Below are positions 41,912-50,488 of a stretch of 64,000 nt of DNA, one piece after another. Position 1 is the first letter of the stretch, and each line of letters opens with the position of its first letter. The stretch is from Hymenobacter piscis. Lineage in GTDB: Bacteria; Bacteroidota; Bacteroidia; Cytophagales; Hymenobacteraceae. The stretch lies in assembly GCF_018760735.1 (NCBI RefSeq), contig NZ_JAHHZN010000010.1, forward strand, positions 108,550-172,549. The letters run 5' to 3'. The notes under the pieces were generated by a model. The model was not told the DNA's origin. It did not search any database and saw only the letters and a program-made list of their open reading frames with translations. Both the position numbers and the translations under genes were made by a program.

Positions 41912-42904
41912 TTACTTCGCGGCTTTAGCAGCGGCTTCGGCGGCTTCGTATTCGGCCAGGTCGCGGGGGGCGTAGCCGTAGGGGTTGTTGGGATTCTTGC
42001 CGGCGCGCCAGAACACGTAGAGGCCCACGAATACCAGCGGAATGCTCAACAGCTGGCCCATGTTGAACTGCATGCCCTGCTCGAAGGCCACCTGATCTTC
42101 CTTAAAGAACTCGATGAAGAAGCGGAAGGAGAACAGCAGCACCACGAACAACCCGAACAGCTGCCCGCGCGGGGTGCGCTCCTTGGTGCGGTTCCACATC
42201 GAGTACAGCAGCACGAACAGAAAGACGCAGAACAGCGACTCGTAAATCTGGGTGGGGTGGCGCGGCACGGCCACCAGGGAGCCGGCGGGCACGGTAGCGC
42301 CGGCGGGCTGGGCCGTTACCTGCGCGTCCTGGCCGGGCTGGCGCTGGTACTGCACCACGGCCGAGCCGGGCGGCACGGACTGGTCGGCGGTGGCTTTCAC
42401 CAGGTGCTCGTAGTCGCGGGGGAAGGTGAAGGCCCAGGGCGCCGTGGTGGGGTGGCCCACAATTTCGGAGTTCATCAGGTTGCCCATCCGGATCAGGGCC
42501 CCGCCCACGGCCACGACCAACACAATCCGGTCGAGGGTCCAGAGCACGTCGAACTTGTTGTTGCGGCTGAAGAGCCACACGGCGAAGATGATGCCGATGG
42601 TGGCCCCGTGCGAAGCCAGCCCGCCTTCCCAGATTTTGAAAATGCTCAGCAGGTTGTCTTTATACTGGGCCCAGTCGTAGAAAAATACGTGACCCAGGCG
42701 CGCGCCAATCACGGTGCCCAGCAGCACGTAAATCGTAATCACATCCACCCAGCGCGGCGACACCTTCTCGGACTTATACACGTGGCCCAGAATAAACGTC
42801 CCGACCACGAAGCCCGACATGAACAGCAGGCCGTACCAGCGCAGCGTGAGCGGCCCCAGGTGGGCCAGGATGGGGTCAGGATTCCAGAGAACGGCACTCA
42901 GCAT
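41912..42904 (-). CDS. lgt: Prolipoprotein diacylglyceryl transferase
   Basis: A 330-residue inner-membrane enzyme that transfers diacylglyceryl from phosphatidylglycerol to the lipobox Cys of prolipoproteins, the first step for the many lipoproteins in this window. Seven hydrophobic segments are seen. The Lgt signature appears as LIRMGNLMNSEIVG near residue 140. The conserved H-P-T-Q-I-Y-E segment is near residue 220, and a WxRTKER/GQLFG loop follows. Between the signature and HPTQ there is an insert of about 45 residues (Pro/Gln-rich, probably periplasmic), larger than in the E. coli enzyme. A CAAAGGTA box lies 32 nt upstream. Confidence 0.94.
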   Translation of the reverse strand: MLSAVLWNPDPILAHLGPLTLRWYGLLFMSGFVVGTFILGHVYKSEKVSPRWVDVITIYVLLGTVIGARLGHVFFYDWAQYKDNLLSIFKIWEGGLASHGATIGIIFAVWLFSRNNKFDVLWTLDRIVLVVAVGGALIRMGNLMNSEIVGHPTTAPWAFTFPRDYEHLVKATADQSVPPGSAVVQYQRQPGQDAQVTAQPAGATVPAGSLVAVPRHPTQIYESLFCVFLFVLLYSMWNRTKERTPRGQLFGLFVVLLFSFRFFIEFFKEDQVAFEQGMQFNMGQLLSIPLVFVGLYVFWRAGKNPNNPYGYAPRDLAEYEAAEAAAKAAK

Positions 42905-42935
42905 AGCAATGGCAAGGTAAAGGGTGAGAAGAAAT

Positions 42936-42943
42936 CAAAGGTA
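42936..42943 (-). promoter_or_regulatory. Bacteroidota -7 box for lgt
   Basis: CAAAGGTA on the + strand reads TACCTTTG on the minus strand, an exact TAnnTTTG match, 32 nt upstream of the lgt start. Confidence 0.6.
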
Positions 42944-43003
42944 CTCAGACAATGTGCTTCCGGCGCGGCAACGCCCCATTATTCAGCGGCCGGGCGGGCA
43001 CGG

Positions 43004-43303
43004 TTACTTAACTGCGGGGAGGTGTTCCGACTGCGCGGTACTCTCCTGCTGGGGCAGTCCCGCTGACCGCACGGCCGCCTCATCGCCGCTGAGCAGCAGC
43101 AACATGCCCAGCATCACGGCGTAGGCGGGCCAGCGCAGCCAGGTGGGCACGGGCAGGCGCGGGGCCGCGGTTTCGGGGCGGAGCCGGGCCCGGATCCGGC
43201 GGTATAAGTACGGGCGGGGCCGGGCATCGGGCGGGGTACGCCACTGGCGCAGCAAGTTTTCCCATTCCTCCTCCGCCCCGGGGCGGTTCGTTGCATCAGA
43301 CAT
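43004..43303 (-). CDS. Probable small anti-sigma factor
   Basis: A 99-residue protein. A soluble acidic N-terminus (MSDATNRPGAEEEWENLLRQW), then an Arg/Pro-rich segment, then one hydrophobic segment near residues 60-77 (AYAVMLGMLLLLSG) and a short tail. Its start overlaps the end of the upstream ECF sigma gene by 8 nt, which is the usual sigma/anti-sigma arrangement. The single helix fits a membrane-anchored regulator that binds the sigma factor in the cytoplasm. There is no zinc-binding HxxxCxxC motif. Function is inferred mainly from context. Confidence 0.65.
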   Translation of the reverse strand: MSDATNRPGAEEEWENLLRQWRTPPDARPRPYLYRRIRARLRPETAAPRLPVPTWLRWPAYAVMLGMLLLLSGDEAAVRSAGLPQQESTAQSEHLPAVK

Positions 43304-43946
43304 GGCGCAGGGTGGACTGAAGGTGAGTGCGGAGCGTTTTGCGGGCGCGGAACAGCAGGGATTCGACGGCGGGCACCGTGGTTTGGAGCACGGCCGCTAT
43401 TTCCTCGTAGCTCAGCTCCTGCTCGTGACGCAGGGTGAAAGCCACCTGCTGCGGCCCGGGCAGGCAGGCAATCTGCGCCACCAGGAGGGCCACCTGCTCC
43501 CGGCCTTCCAGCCGGGCCTGCGGGTGCTGCTCGTCGGCGGGCTCGGGTAGCTGCCCGTTCCCCAAACCCAACAGACTGGTGAAGTAGGCGAACCGCTTTT
43601 GGGCCCGGGCCCGCCGCCGGTTTTTCAGGGCCCGGGAGGTGGCCAGCCGGTAGAGCCAGGTGGTGAGGCCGGCCTCGCCCCGGAAACGGCCAATGGTCTG
43701 GTACACTTCCACGAAGACCTCCTGGGCCACGTCCTCGGCTTCCTCGGGGGAGCGAAGCAACGCCAGCACGGTGCGGTACACCCGGTTCTGGTACCGCTCC
43801 ACCAGCGTGCGAAAGGCCGCCTCACTCCCCTGCTGAAGCTGGGCCACCAGCTCAGTTTCCGCCGCAGTCGCCAAGGCCGGCGGAGGAGAAGGCGGTGGCC
43901 CCGGTAGAGAGGCCGGATGAAGCGTAGGCAGCGGAAGAGGATGCAC
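43296..43946 (-). CDS. ECF-type RNA polymerase sigma factor
   Basis: About 216 residues. Region 2 reads FRTLVERYQNRVYRTVLALL then SPEEAEDVAQEVFVEVYQTI and FRGEAGLTTWLYRLATSRALKN (core and -10 binding). Region 4 reads ACLPGPQQVAFTLRHEQELS then YEEIAAVLQTTVPAVESLLFRARKTLR. The start is uncertain: there is no ATG before region 2 other than far upstream in a GC-rich leader, so I use the GTG at 43946; the frame is open to 44039. It overlaps a small membrane protein that is probably its anti-sigma factor. It likely directs an envelope or stress regulon. Confidence 0.85.
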   Translation of the reverse strand: MHPLPLPTLHPASLPGPPPSPPPALATAAETELVAQLQQGSEAAFRTLVERYQNRVYRTVLALLRSPEEAEDVAQEVFVEVYQTIGRFRGEAGLTTWLYRLATSRALKNRRRARAQKRFAYFTSLLGLGNGQLPEPADEQHPQARLEGREQVALLVAQIACLPGPQQVAFTLRHEQELSYEEIAAVLQTTVPAVESLLFRARKTLRTHLQSTLRHV

Positions 43947-44156
43947 CCGGAAAAGCAAAAGGCGAGAAACGGCACGTGACCAGCGCCAGCCGCTACCGCA
44001 GCTACCCGGGTCACACAGACTAAGGTCCGATACGGCCACTAAACTTGCGCCGGCCCTTCCGATTATCTTTCAACCGATTGAAATACAGCTTAATAAACTT
44101 ACGACTCTGTATTTATAACGCTTGGCAGCCGCAGCGCGGCTAGCTCGTAACCTGGG

Positions 44157-44597
44157 TTACTTGTCACCCTTGCCAGGCGCCTCCTTTGCCTCGGACGAGG
44201 GGGGGCTGACCAGCTGTACGCTGCCGTCCACGTACACTTTGGCTACGAAAGGCCGCGGGTGCCGGCCCACGAAGCGGCGCAGCCGGGGCAGAGCCCTCAC
44301 CAGGCACTCGGCCACGCCGGTCCCGGTCAGGCCCTTGGCTACGAGAATGAAGGTGCCGCTGCCGCTGGCCAGCAGGGCCCGCAGCTCCAGAGGGTTGTAG
44401 TGCAGGCGCCGCTCCTGGGTCAGCACGAAGCCGGCGCGGGCCGTAACGGCCGGCAGCCACTCGGCATCGGGGGTGGTAGGCTCGAACAGGTCGGCGTGGC
44501 GCAGAAACGTGTCGGGCTGGGCTTGCAGGGCCTCGCGCACTAAAGTGGTGTCGAGGGTGCGGTCGAGGAAAAATACGGGCTCAGGCGCCGAGTTCAT
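44157..44597 (-). CDS. VapC45-like PIN-domain toxin
   Basis: A 146-residue protein whose opening PVFFLDRTLDTTLVREAL gives the first acidic PIN residue (Asp near residue 11). Asp/Glu residues follow in PTTPDAEWLP, and then FVLTQERRLHYNPLE, the fourth-position segment of VapC45-like PIN proteins, where Asp is often seen and Glu stands here. PIN toxins are Mg-dependent RNases. The start overlaps the end of the upstream DUF433 gene by 17 nt, the standard antitoxin-first arrangement. Without a cleavage test, toxicity is inference. Confidence 0.72.
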   Translation of the reverse strand: MNSAPEPVFFLDRTLDTTLVREALQAQPDTFLRHADLFEPTTPDAEWLPAVTARAGFVLTQERRLHYNPLELRALLASGSGTFILVAKGLTGTGVAECLVRALPRLRRFVGRHPRPFVAKVYVDGSVQLVSPPSSEAKEAPGKGDK

Positions 44598-45279
44598 ACC
44601 GGATGGCTTCTTCCACGGCCGGGGCCGGGAGGTTGAAATTACGGGCAATGTCGCGCACCGCGTCGCCGGCCCGGTACTGGTCCACCACCACGTCCACGGG
44701 CACGTAGGTTTCGGTGAGCACCGGCCGCCCGAAGGCCACGGTGGGGTCCACCACGATGTGGGCGGGCAACCCGCTGGGCACGAAACCGGGGTTGCTGGCG
44801 TACACCGGAAACAGGCGCAGCGGGAAGCCGTCGGCGGCCCGCTCAATGCGGCGCAGGTAAGCTTCCACCAGCTGGCGGATGGTAATCTGGCCCCGGCGGG
44901 AGGCGTTGATGAGCAGATTGTCGTCTTCCAGCGCCCGCACGAACAGGTCCACGCCGTCGGTTTCAAACTGGTGCTGGGCCAGCGGAAATTCAGCCTGCAG
45001 TTCCTGGCGCACGAACTGCACGGCGTGGCGCACCCGCTGGAGCGGAATGCCGTGCTGGTGGCGGATGGCGGCCAGCACGTGTACTTCCACCAGATTCAGA
45101 AACGACAACCCCTCCGGACTGGCCGCCTGTACCAGGGCTTCGTGGTCGTCGGCGTGGGTCCAGGCCTGCACCGTGGAGGCCGAAAGCCCCGTCAGGCGGG
45201 CCACCTGCCGGGCCGAGTACAGCGGCAGCCGGTAGGCCTCGCGCTCCTGGTATAGCTGATTGAGACTGGTTGCCGTCAC
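44581..45279 (-). CDS. VapB45-like antitoxin with HTH and DUF433
   Basis: A 232-residue protein. Residues 15-75 form a MerR-like helix-turn-helix (YSARQVARLTGLSASTVQAW). A linker domain of about 100 residues follows, then the C-terminal DUF433 domain (residues 165-230): IVVDPTVAFGRPVLTETYVP, then VVVDQYRAGDAVRDIARNFN and VEEAIRYE. This HTH plus DUF433 layout is that of VapB45 antitoxins, which bind their PIN toxin and repress the shared promoter. A TACTTTCG near-promoter box lies about 26 nt upstream of the start (minus strand). Confidence 0.8.
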   Translation of the reverse strand: MTATSLNQLYQEREAYRLPLYSARQVARLTGLSASTVQAWTHADDHEALVQAASPEGLSFLNLVEVHVLAAIRHQHGIPLQRVRHAVQFVRQELQAEFPLAQHQFETDGVDLFVRALEDDNLLINASRRGQITIRQLVEAYLRRIERAADGFPLRLFPVYASNPGFVPSGLPAHIVVDPTVAFGRPVLTETYVPVDVVVDQYRAGDAVRDIARNFNLPAPAVEEAIRYELGA

Positions 45280-45337
45280 GGATTCATCAAAGTTAGACCA
45301 CGAAAGTACCGGATTTTAGCTGTTGGCGGCGCTACAG

Positions 45338-45655
45338 GGGTGCCTCCCCCCCCGGCCCCCTCTCCAGGGGGAGAGGGGGAGCCACTACCAGAGTTATTCG
45401 CTCATACAAGTTGCGGAGTGGCCGCGTAGCAGCCTTCGGTCTGTAGCAACCAGGCTTTCTAAACGGATGCGCCGCGTAGCGGTGCCCGCAATGGCCAATG
45501 ATTCAGGCACCGCTACGCGGCGCTTACACCCCGTTACTTTTTCTCCTACGAACCGAAAGCCGCTATGCGGCCACTCCGCACCTTGCGTTTGTTAGCCGAC
45601 AACTCGTCAGGCTCCCCCTCTCTCCCTGGAGAGGGGGCCGGGGGGTGAGGCACCC
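45338..45655. repeat. Nested inverted repeats, three layers
   Basis: Outer arms 45338-45383 and 45610-45655 match at 44 of 46 positions (GGGTGCCTC... CCCTCTCC type). Middle arms 45412-45440 and 45552-45580 match at 26 of 29. Inner arms 45469-45486 and 45506-45523 are perfect (GCGCCGCGTAGCGGTGCC). The middle and inner layers are a second copy of the 41700-41865 element. The whole 390-nt gap between the antitoxin gene and nadE is taken up by it, and I see no gene. Confidence 0.88.
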
Positions 45656-45669
45656 GTCAGAACGTCACC

Positions 45670-47643
45670 TTACAACGTCGCCAGCTCTTGGGTGTAGCCG
45701 CCGCTCAGGATGGGGAAACGCAGCCAGGAGCGGGGGTCCACGTTGTAGTCGTCGAGGTGGAAGGCGGGGGCGTACCGTTCGCGCTTCCACTGGTTGCGGC
45801 TCCAGAGGCTGAAAAAGCGCTTCACGTAGGCCTTGAGCTGCTCGGGGTCGGCAGCGGGGTCCTGGTGGCGCAGGGTGGCCAGCACCTGGGCGGGGGCCAG
45901 CCGGTCGTAGAAGGCCAGGCGCTCGATGCGGTTGAGCAGCTCGTAGGGCATCAGATCCCGCTCATCGGTCTGCTTGTCTGCAAGGGGGCGCAGCTCGGCG
46001 GTGGGCTGCAGGGCATTTACCCGGTGCAGACCGGGGTAGTGCCGCTCGTGTTCGGCCCAGCGCAGCCACTGCTTCACGAAAAACTTGTCTACGCCGGCAA
46101 TGGGCGAAATGGAGCCGGCCGTGTCGCCGTCCATGGTGCAGTAGCCCACGCTGGCCTCCGAGCGGTTGGAGGTGGTCATCAGCAGGCAGTTCTGCACGTT
46201 GGCCAGCATCCAGATGGCCGGAGCGCGCACCCGGGCCTGAATGTTCTGGAGGGCCAGGTCGTCGGTCTGCCAGGCCAGCTCCCGGCCCAGGGCGTGCTCG
46301 ATCTTGCCCACGTAGCCGCTCACTTCCTCGTTGATGTCCCAGCTGTGAAACACCGCCCCGAGGTCGTCGGCCAGCTCCCGGGCCGAGTTAAACGTATCGT
46401 CGGAGGAGTTCACGGTGCCCTGGTAGGCGCAGGTCAGCAGTCGGCCGGTGAGGCGGCGGTTCACCGCGCGCTGGTTTCCGGAAACCGCTTCGGTGCTGGC
46501 CCCGGGCAGATTGCCGGCCGGCGCCGGGCTGGGTGAGCCGTCGGCCGCTACCAGTTCACGGTGCTCCGGTGCAGTTTCGGGCGCGCCGGTTATTTCCCCG
46601 ATGTCGGCGGCCGTGAAGCACCCGGCGCGGCGCATGAACTCGGCCGTGCCCAGCTCGGCGGTGCCCAGGCGCACCATTTCGGCCACCGCCACGGCGCACA
46701 TGCAGGAGTCGGCCCCGCCGCTGAGGCTGAGCACGAAGCCCCGGCTGCGGGCCTTGCGCAGGTAGTCGAACAGGGCCAGACTCAGGGCCTGGTTCAGCTC
46801 CAGATATTCGTCGGGCGCGGGCAGGGTGGCAATGGTTTCAGCGGGGACCAGCTCAATACCGAAATCCACGTCCACGTATTCCAGGTCCACTTCCTTGAAG
46901 CTCATGAGCTGGTTGCGCAGCAGCAGGTGACCGTTGCGGGCCACCAGAATTTCGCCGTCGTAGATGATGCGGCCGGCCTCGTTGCCCAGCAGGTTGGCGT
47001 AGAGGTAGGTGCAGCGAAACGTGCGCGAGGCCTCCGTAACGAGGTGGTAGCGCACGTCGGTCTTGCTCATGGCGAAGTGCGAGGCCGAAGGGTTCACAAT
47101 CAGATCTACCCGGCCCACGAGGCGGCAGGCGGGCCGCACGTCGTCGGGCCGCCAGGCGTCCTCGCAGATTTCAAACCCGAACTTCACGCCCTGGTGCTCG
47201 AAAATCATATCCCCCAGGGTCCACTCCTCCCCTTCCCACTGCACCGTGGTGGTTTCGCCGGCCGGCCAGGGGTGGAAGAAGCGGGGCTCGTAATGCACCC
47301 CGTCGTTGGCCAGAAACTGCTTGGCCGCGAAGCCCAGAATCTGCCCGTCGCGCAGCACGGCGGCCGTGTTGTAGGTGCGCCCGCTCAGGCGCACCGGCAA
47401 CCCCACCACCACGCAGATGCCCTGGGTCCAGGGCCGGATGGTTTGCAGGTGGGCCAGGGCCGCTTCGGGCAGCCAGTCGCTCAGAAACAGGTCTTCGCAG
47501 CCGTAGCCGGTCAGGCACAGCTCCGGCAGACACAGCAGCTCTACGCCGGCGGCTTTGGCCTGCTCGATGGCCGTCTGAATCGTGCGCAGGTTGTGGGTCC
47601 AGTCGAAGGGAATCTGGTTGAGGGCGGCGCCGGCTATTCGCAT
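45670..47643 (-). CDS. nadE: Glutamine-dependent NAD+ synthetase
   Basis: A 657-residue two-domain enzyme for the last step of NAD+ synthesis. It makes NAD+ from deamido-NAD+, ATP and glutamine-derived ammonia. The N-terminal nitrilase/glutaminase domain (1-285) has the catalytic Glu in LCLPELCLTGYGCEDLF, a Lys in FAAKQFL/FEHQGVK segments and Cys in FGFEICEDAW near residue 175. The synthetase domain begins near 320 with the P-loop LSGGADSCMCAVAVAEM. TSNRSEASVGYCTMDGDTAG and the C-terminal KRERYAPAFHLDDYNVDPRS are typical. The insert of about 70 residues after the P-loop is seen in other Bacteroidota NadE proteins. Confidence 0.95.
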   Translation of the reverse strand: MRIAGAALNQIPFDWTHNLRTIQTAIEQAKAAGVELLCLPELCLTGYGCEDLFLSDWLPEAALAHLQTIRPWTQGICVVVGLPVRLSGRTYNTAAVLRDGQILGFAAKQFLANDGVHYEPRFFHPWPAGETTTVQWEGEEWTLGDMIFEHQGVKFGFEICEDAWRPDDVRPACRLVGRVDLIVNPSASHFAMSKTDVRYHLVTEASRTFRCTYLYANLLGNEAGRIIYDGEILVARNGHLLLRNQLMSFKEVDLEYVDVDFGIELVPAETIATLPAPDEYLELNQALSLALFDYLRKARSRGFVLSLSGGADSCMCAVAVAEMVRLGTAELGTAEFMRRAGCFTAADIGEITGAPETAPEHRELVAADGSPSPAPAGNLPGASTEAVSGNQRAVNRRLTGRLLTCAYQGTVNSSDDTFNSARELADDLGAVFHSWDINEEVSGYVGKIEHALGRELAWQTDDLALQNIQARVRAPAIWMLANVQNCLLMTTSNRSEASVGYCTMDGDTAGSISPIAGVDKFFVKQWLRWAEHERHYPGLHRVNALQPTAELRPLADKQTDERDLMPYELLNRIERLAFYDRLAPAQVLATLRHQDPAADPEQLKAYVKRFFSLWSRNQWKRERYAPAFHLDDYNVDPRSWLRFPILSGGYTQELATL

Positions 47644-47705
47644 GGGTTCAGATCAGGAAGGGTTCGTTCTGCAAAACAACTCCATTTCCCCGGATTGGGT
47701 TACTT

Positions 47706-47783
47706 CTGCGAAACTACTGCGTCCTCCGCGCGCTACCATCGTTGAGACGATGGTAGCGCGCGGAGGACGCAGTAGTTTCGCAG
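47706..47783. repeat. Perfect 37-bp hairpin between rnc and nadE
   Basis: Arms 47706-47742 and 47747-47783 are perfect reverse complements with a TGAG tetraloop. It begins 9 nt after the rnc stop on the minus strand. It has no U-tract; it may end the acpP-fabF-rnc transcript or serve as an RNase III substrate, which would be apt given the gene beside it. Confidence 0.9.
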
Positions 47784-47791
47784 TGTCGCTC

Positions 47792-48541
47792 CTACACCCC
47801 CAGCACCTCCAGCGCCCGTTCGGCGGCCAGCTGCTCGGCTTGCTTTTTCGAGAGGCCCATGCCGGTGGCCACGGCGCTTTCATCCACGATTACGGTGGCG
47901 GAGAATTCCATCACGCCGCCGGGGCGGGCTTCGCCGGTGAGCTCGTAGCGCAGGTTTTTGCCGTTGCGCTGGGCCCATTCAATGAGCTTGCTCTTGAAGT
48001 TGGTGGTCGTCTGGGTCATGGCCTTCACGTCCACGTAGGGCTTGAGCAGGCGGCTGAGCACGAACTTGCGGGCCGTTTTGTAGCCGTGGTCGAGGTAGAC
48101 GGCCCCCACCAACGCCTCCAGGGCGTTGCCGTTGACGGAGCGCGACCGGGCCGCCCGGCCCTGGGCCGCATCCAGCTGCACCAGCTTATCGAGCCCGATT
48201 TTGAGGGCAATGGCGTTGAGGCTTTCCCGGTTCACGATGCGGCTGCGCATCTCCGTCAGGAAGCCCTCCTGCTCGTAGGGGAACTTGCGGAACAGGTACT
48301 CGGCCACGGCCGTGCCCAGCACCGCGTCGCCGAGGAATTCCAGCCGCTCGTTGCTCTGGTGGCGGGCCTGCTCGCCCTGCTGGCGCACCACCGAGGAATG
48401 GGTGAAAGCCAGCCGGTACAGGTACACGTTGTCGGGGCCGCGGCCCGTGAGGGTGGTAATGGCTTGCCGGAAAGCCCGGTCCCGGCCCAGCAGACGGCGG
48501 AAAAAACCGAATAACGGCAGGGGCTGACCGGGCTTGGGCAT
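47792..48541 (-). CDS. rnc: Ribonuclease III
   Basis: A 249-residue double-strand-specific endoribonuclease that processes rRNA precursors and structured RNAs. The RNase III signature is NERLEFLGDAVLG near residue 70, with the second acidic pair in NALEALVGAVYLD near 145. The C-terminal dsRNA-binding domain spans 175-249 (KSKLIEWAQRNGKNLRYEL, and SKKQAEQLAAERAL). ATG at 48541 (MPKPGQ) is preferred over a TTG three codons earlier. It is third in acpP-fabF-rnc, an order conserved in Bacteroidota. Confidence 0.94.
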   Translation of the reverse strand: MPKPGQPLPLFGFFRRLLGRDRAFRQAITTLTGRGPDNVYLYRLAFTHSSVVRQQGEQARHQSNERLEFLGDAVLGTAVAEYLFRKFPYEQEGFLTEMRSRIVNRESLNAIALKIGLDKLVQLDAAQGRAARSRSVNGNALEALVGAVYLDHGYKTARKFVLSRLLKPYVDVKAMTQTTTNFKSKLIEWAQRNGKNLRYELTGEARPGGVMEFSATVIVDESAVATGMGLSKKQAEQLAAERALEVLGV

Positions 48542-48664
48542 TTTTTTCAAAATGGGAGAAATGTGTTTGAATATGCTGAATGGGAGAAATGTGGTTACCG
48601 GACTATCAGCAGTGACGAATTAGCCGTTTTTTCACATTGCTCCCATTCACTCACATTTTCCACA

Positions 48665-49918
48665 TTACGAGTCGATTTTACGGAAAATGACCGACGTGTT
48701 GTGGCCGCCGAACCCGAAGGTATTGCTCATGGCCACGTTCACTTCGCGCGGCTGGGCCTCGTTGAACGTGAAGTTCAGCTTGGGGTCCAGCTCGGGGTCG
48801 TCGGTGACGTGGTTGATGGTGGGCGGCACCACGCCGTGCTGCATGGCCATGATGCAGGCCACGGCCTCAATGGCGCCGGCAGCGCCCAGCAGGTGGCCGG
48901 TCATGCTTTTAGTGGAGCTGATGTTCAGGTCGTAGGCGTGCTCCCCGAACACTTTCTGGATGGCTTTCACCTCGGCCCCGTCGCCCAGCGGAGTGCTGGT
49001 GCCGTGGGTGTTGATGTAGTCCACGTCGGCGGGCGAAATGCCGGCGTCGCGCAAAGCGTTCTGCATCACCAGCACCACGCCGTTGCCCTCGGGGTCGGGG
49101 GCCGTGATGTGGTAGGCATCGGCCGACATGCCCCCGCCGATCAGCTCGGCGTAGATTTTGGCGCCCCGGGCCTTGGCGTGCTCGTACTCCTCCAGAATGA
49201 GGGAGGCCGCGCCTTCGCCCAGCACGAAACCGTCGCGCTCCTTGTCGTAGGGGCGGGAGGCCAGCTCGGGCGCGTCGTTGCGCTCACTCATGGCCTTGAG
49301 GGCGTTGAAGCCGCCCACGCCCGACTCGGTGATGGCCGCTTCGGAGCCGCCGGTTACCATCACATCGGCCATGTTGAGGCGGATGTAGTTGAAGGCGGAA
49401 ATGATGGAGTCGGACGAGGAGGCGCAGGCCGAGGTCGTCACGAAATTCGGGCCACGGAATTTGTGGCGAATGGAAATGTTGCCCGACGCGCTGTCGGCAA
49501 TCATTTTCGGAATAAAGAAGGGGTTGAAGCGGGGCGTACCGTCGCCGTTGGCGAAGGCAATGCACTCGGCCTGCAGGGAGGTCAGTCCCCCGATGCCGGA
49601 GCCCCAGATAACGCCCACCCGGTCCTTGTCGATGCCTTCCTCGTTGAGGCGGGCGTCCTCGATGGCCTCGTTGGCGGCAATAAGGGCGAACTGGGTGAAG
49701 ATGTCCATTTTCCGGCCCTCCTTGCGGTCGAAGTAGTCATCGGGATTGTAGTCCTTTACTTCGCAGGCAAAGCGGGTTTTAAACTTGCTGGCATCGAAAC
49801 GGGTGATGGGCGCGGCGCCACTGCGGCCGGCGGCGAGGCCCTCCCAATAGGCGGGGGCGGTTTTGCCGACGGGGGTAATGGCACCCAGGCCGGTCACGAC
49901 AACTCTCCGAAGAGACAT
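48665..49918 (-). CDS. fabF: 3-oxoacyl-ACP synthase II
   Basis: A 417-residue condensing enzyme of type II fatty-acid synthesis that extends acyl-ACP with malonyl-ACP. The catalytic triad is Cys in VTTSACASSSD near residue 165, His in NTHGTSTPLGD near 305 and His in KSMTGHLLGAAGA near 340. The C-terminal NTFGFGGHN loop is also present. Length and order match FabF. It lies downstream of acpP, with a 170-nt gap that holds a GTTGTCAG-type repeat, and upstream of rnc. The three are probably one operon. Confidence 0.96.
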   Translation of the reverse strand: MSLRRVVVTGLGAITPVGKTAPAYWEGLAAGRSGAAPITRFDASKFKTRFACEVKDYNPDDYFDRKEGRKMDIFTQFALIAANEAIEDARLNEEGIDKDRVGVIWGSGIGGLTSLQAECIAFANGDGTPRFNPFFIPKMIADSASGNISIRHKFRGPNFVTTSACASSSDSIISAFNYIRLNMADVMVTGGSEAAITESGVGGFNALKAMSERNDAPELASRPYDKERDGFVLGEGAASLILEEYEHAKARGAKIYAELIGGGMSADAYHITAPDPEGNGVVLVMQNALRDAGISPADVDYINTHGTSTPLGDGAEVKAIQKVFGEHAYDLNISSTKSMTGHLLGAAGAIEAVACIMAMQHGVVPPTINHVTDDPELDPKLNFTFNEAQPREVNVAMSNTFGFGGHNTSVIFRKIDS

Positions 49919-49998
49919 AGGCTGGCTCGAGAAGCGAAAAAATGGAAAGGGTAGAAAAGCAAAACGGCCGGCGGCAGGCCGGCCGGTAAGCAGTTTTA

Positions 49999-50093
49999 GG
50001 GTTTAGTTGTCAGTTGTCAGGGGGTAGTTGTCAGCCGTTACAAGGCTGTAACGGCCAAACACTAACAACTGACAACCAAACACTAACAACTAT
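49999..50093. repeat. GTTGTCAG word-repeat palindrome between acpP and fabF
   Basis: The left part has repeated AGTTGTCAG words (50004-50034), and the right part CTAACAACTGACAACC words (50061-50091). The centre is GCCGTTACA (50034-50042) facing TGTAACGGC (50047-50055). Similar words occur at 59234-59331 and 60478-60565. Confidence 0.75.
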
Positions 50094-50326
50094 TTGGCGT
50101 GCTCTTCGAGGTAGCTGATAGCCTGACCCACGGTGCCGATGTTCTCAGCCTGGTCGTCGGGGATAGACACGTTGAACTCTTTTTCGAACTCCATGATCAG
50201 CTCAACGGTATCGAGCGAGTCGGCACCCAGGTCGTTGGTGAACGACGCCTCCGGCGTTACTTCCGAAGCCTCAACGCCGAGTTTATCAATGATGATGGCT
50301 TTTACTTTCTCTGCAATTTCAGACAT
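50090..50326 (-). CDS. acpP: Acyl carrier protein
   Basis: A 78-residue acidic helical protein. The phosphopantetheine attachment Ser is in [11 protein letters not shown] near residue 37. The family opening [12 protein letters not shown] and the closing [12 protein letters not shown] are clear. It carries growing acyl chains for FabF and the other enzymes. It is the first gene of acpP-fabF-rnc and is divergent from the IPExxxVDY-type gene. Confidence 0.97.
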   Translation of the reverse strand: MSEIAEKVKAIIIDKLGVEASEVTPEASFTNDLGADSLDTVELIMEFEKEFNVSIPDDQAENIGTVGQAISYLEEHAK

Positions 50327-50455
50327 TTCCGTGGGGGTTTAAGGAAAACTCGGCACAAATAACACCATCTTCGCTAACATTGTCAAACTTCCCAGTCCTA
50401 TTCTTCCGGGTACAATATTATGACCCGGTCGGTTTCGCGGGGCCGGCCCAGGTTC

Positions 50456-50463
50456 TATTTTTG
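50456..50463 (+). promoter_or_regulatory. Bacteroidota -7 box TATTTTTG
   Basis: An exact TAnnTTTG match, 26 nt before the ATG at 50489. It supports this start for the IPExxxVDY-type gene. Confidence 0.6.
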
Positions 50464-50488
50464 CGTTTTCCCTCCTTCTGCGCCGCCC

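Noticed and set aside
45338..45655. Miniature transposon (MITE) with terminal inverted repeats
   Set aside because: I see no flanking target duplication, and the layers are nested palindromes rather than one pair of ends. Kept as a repeat without naming a transposon.
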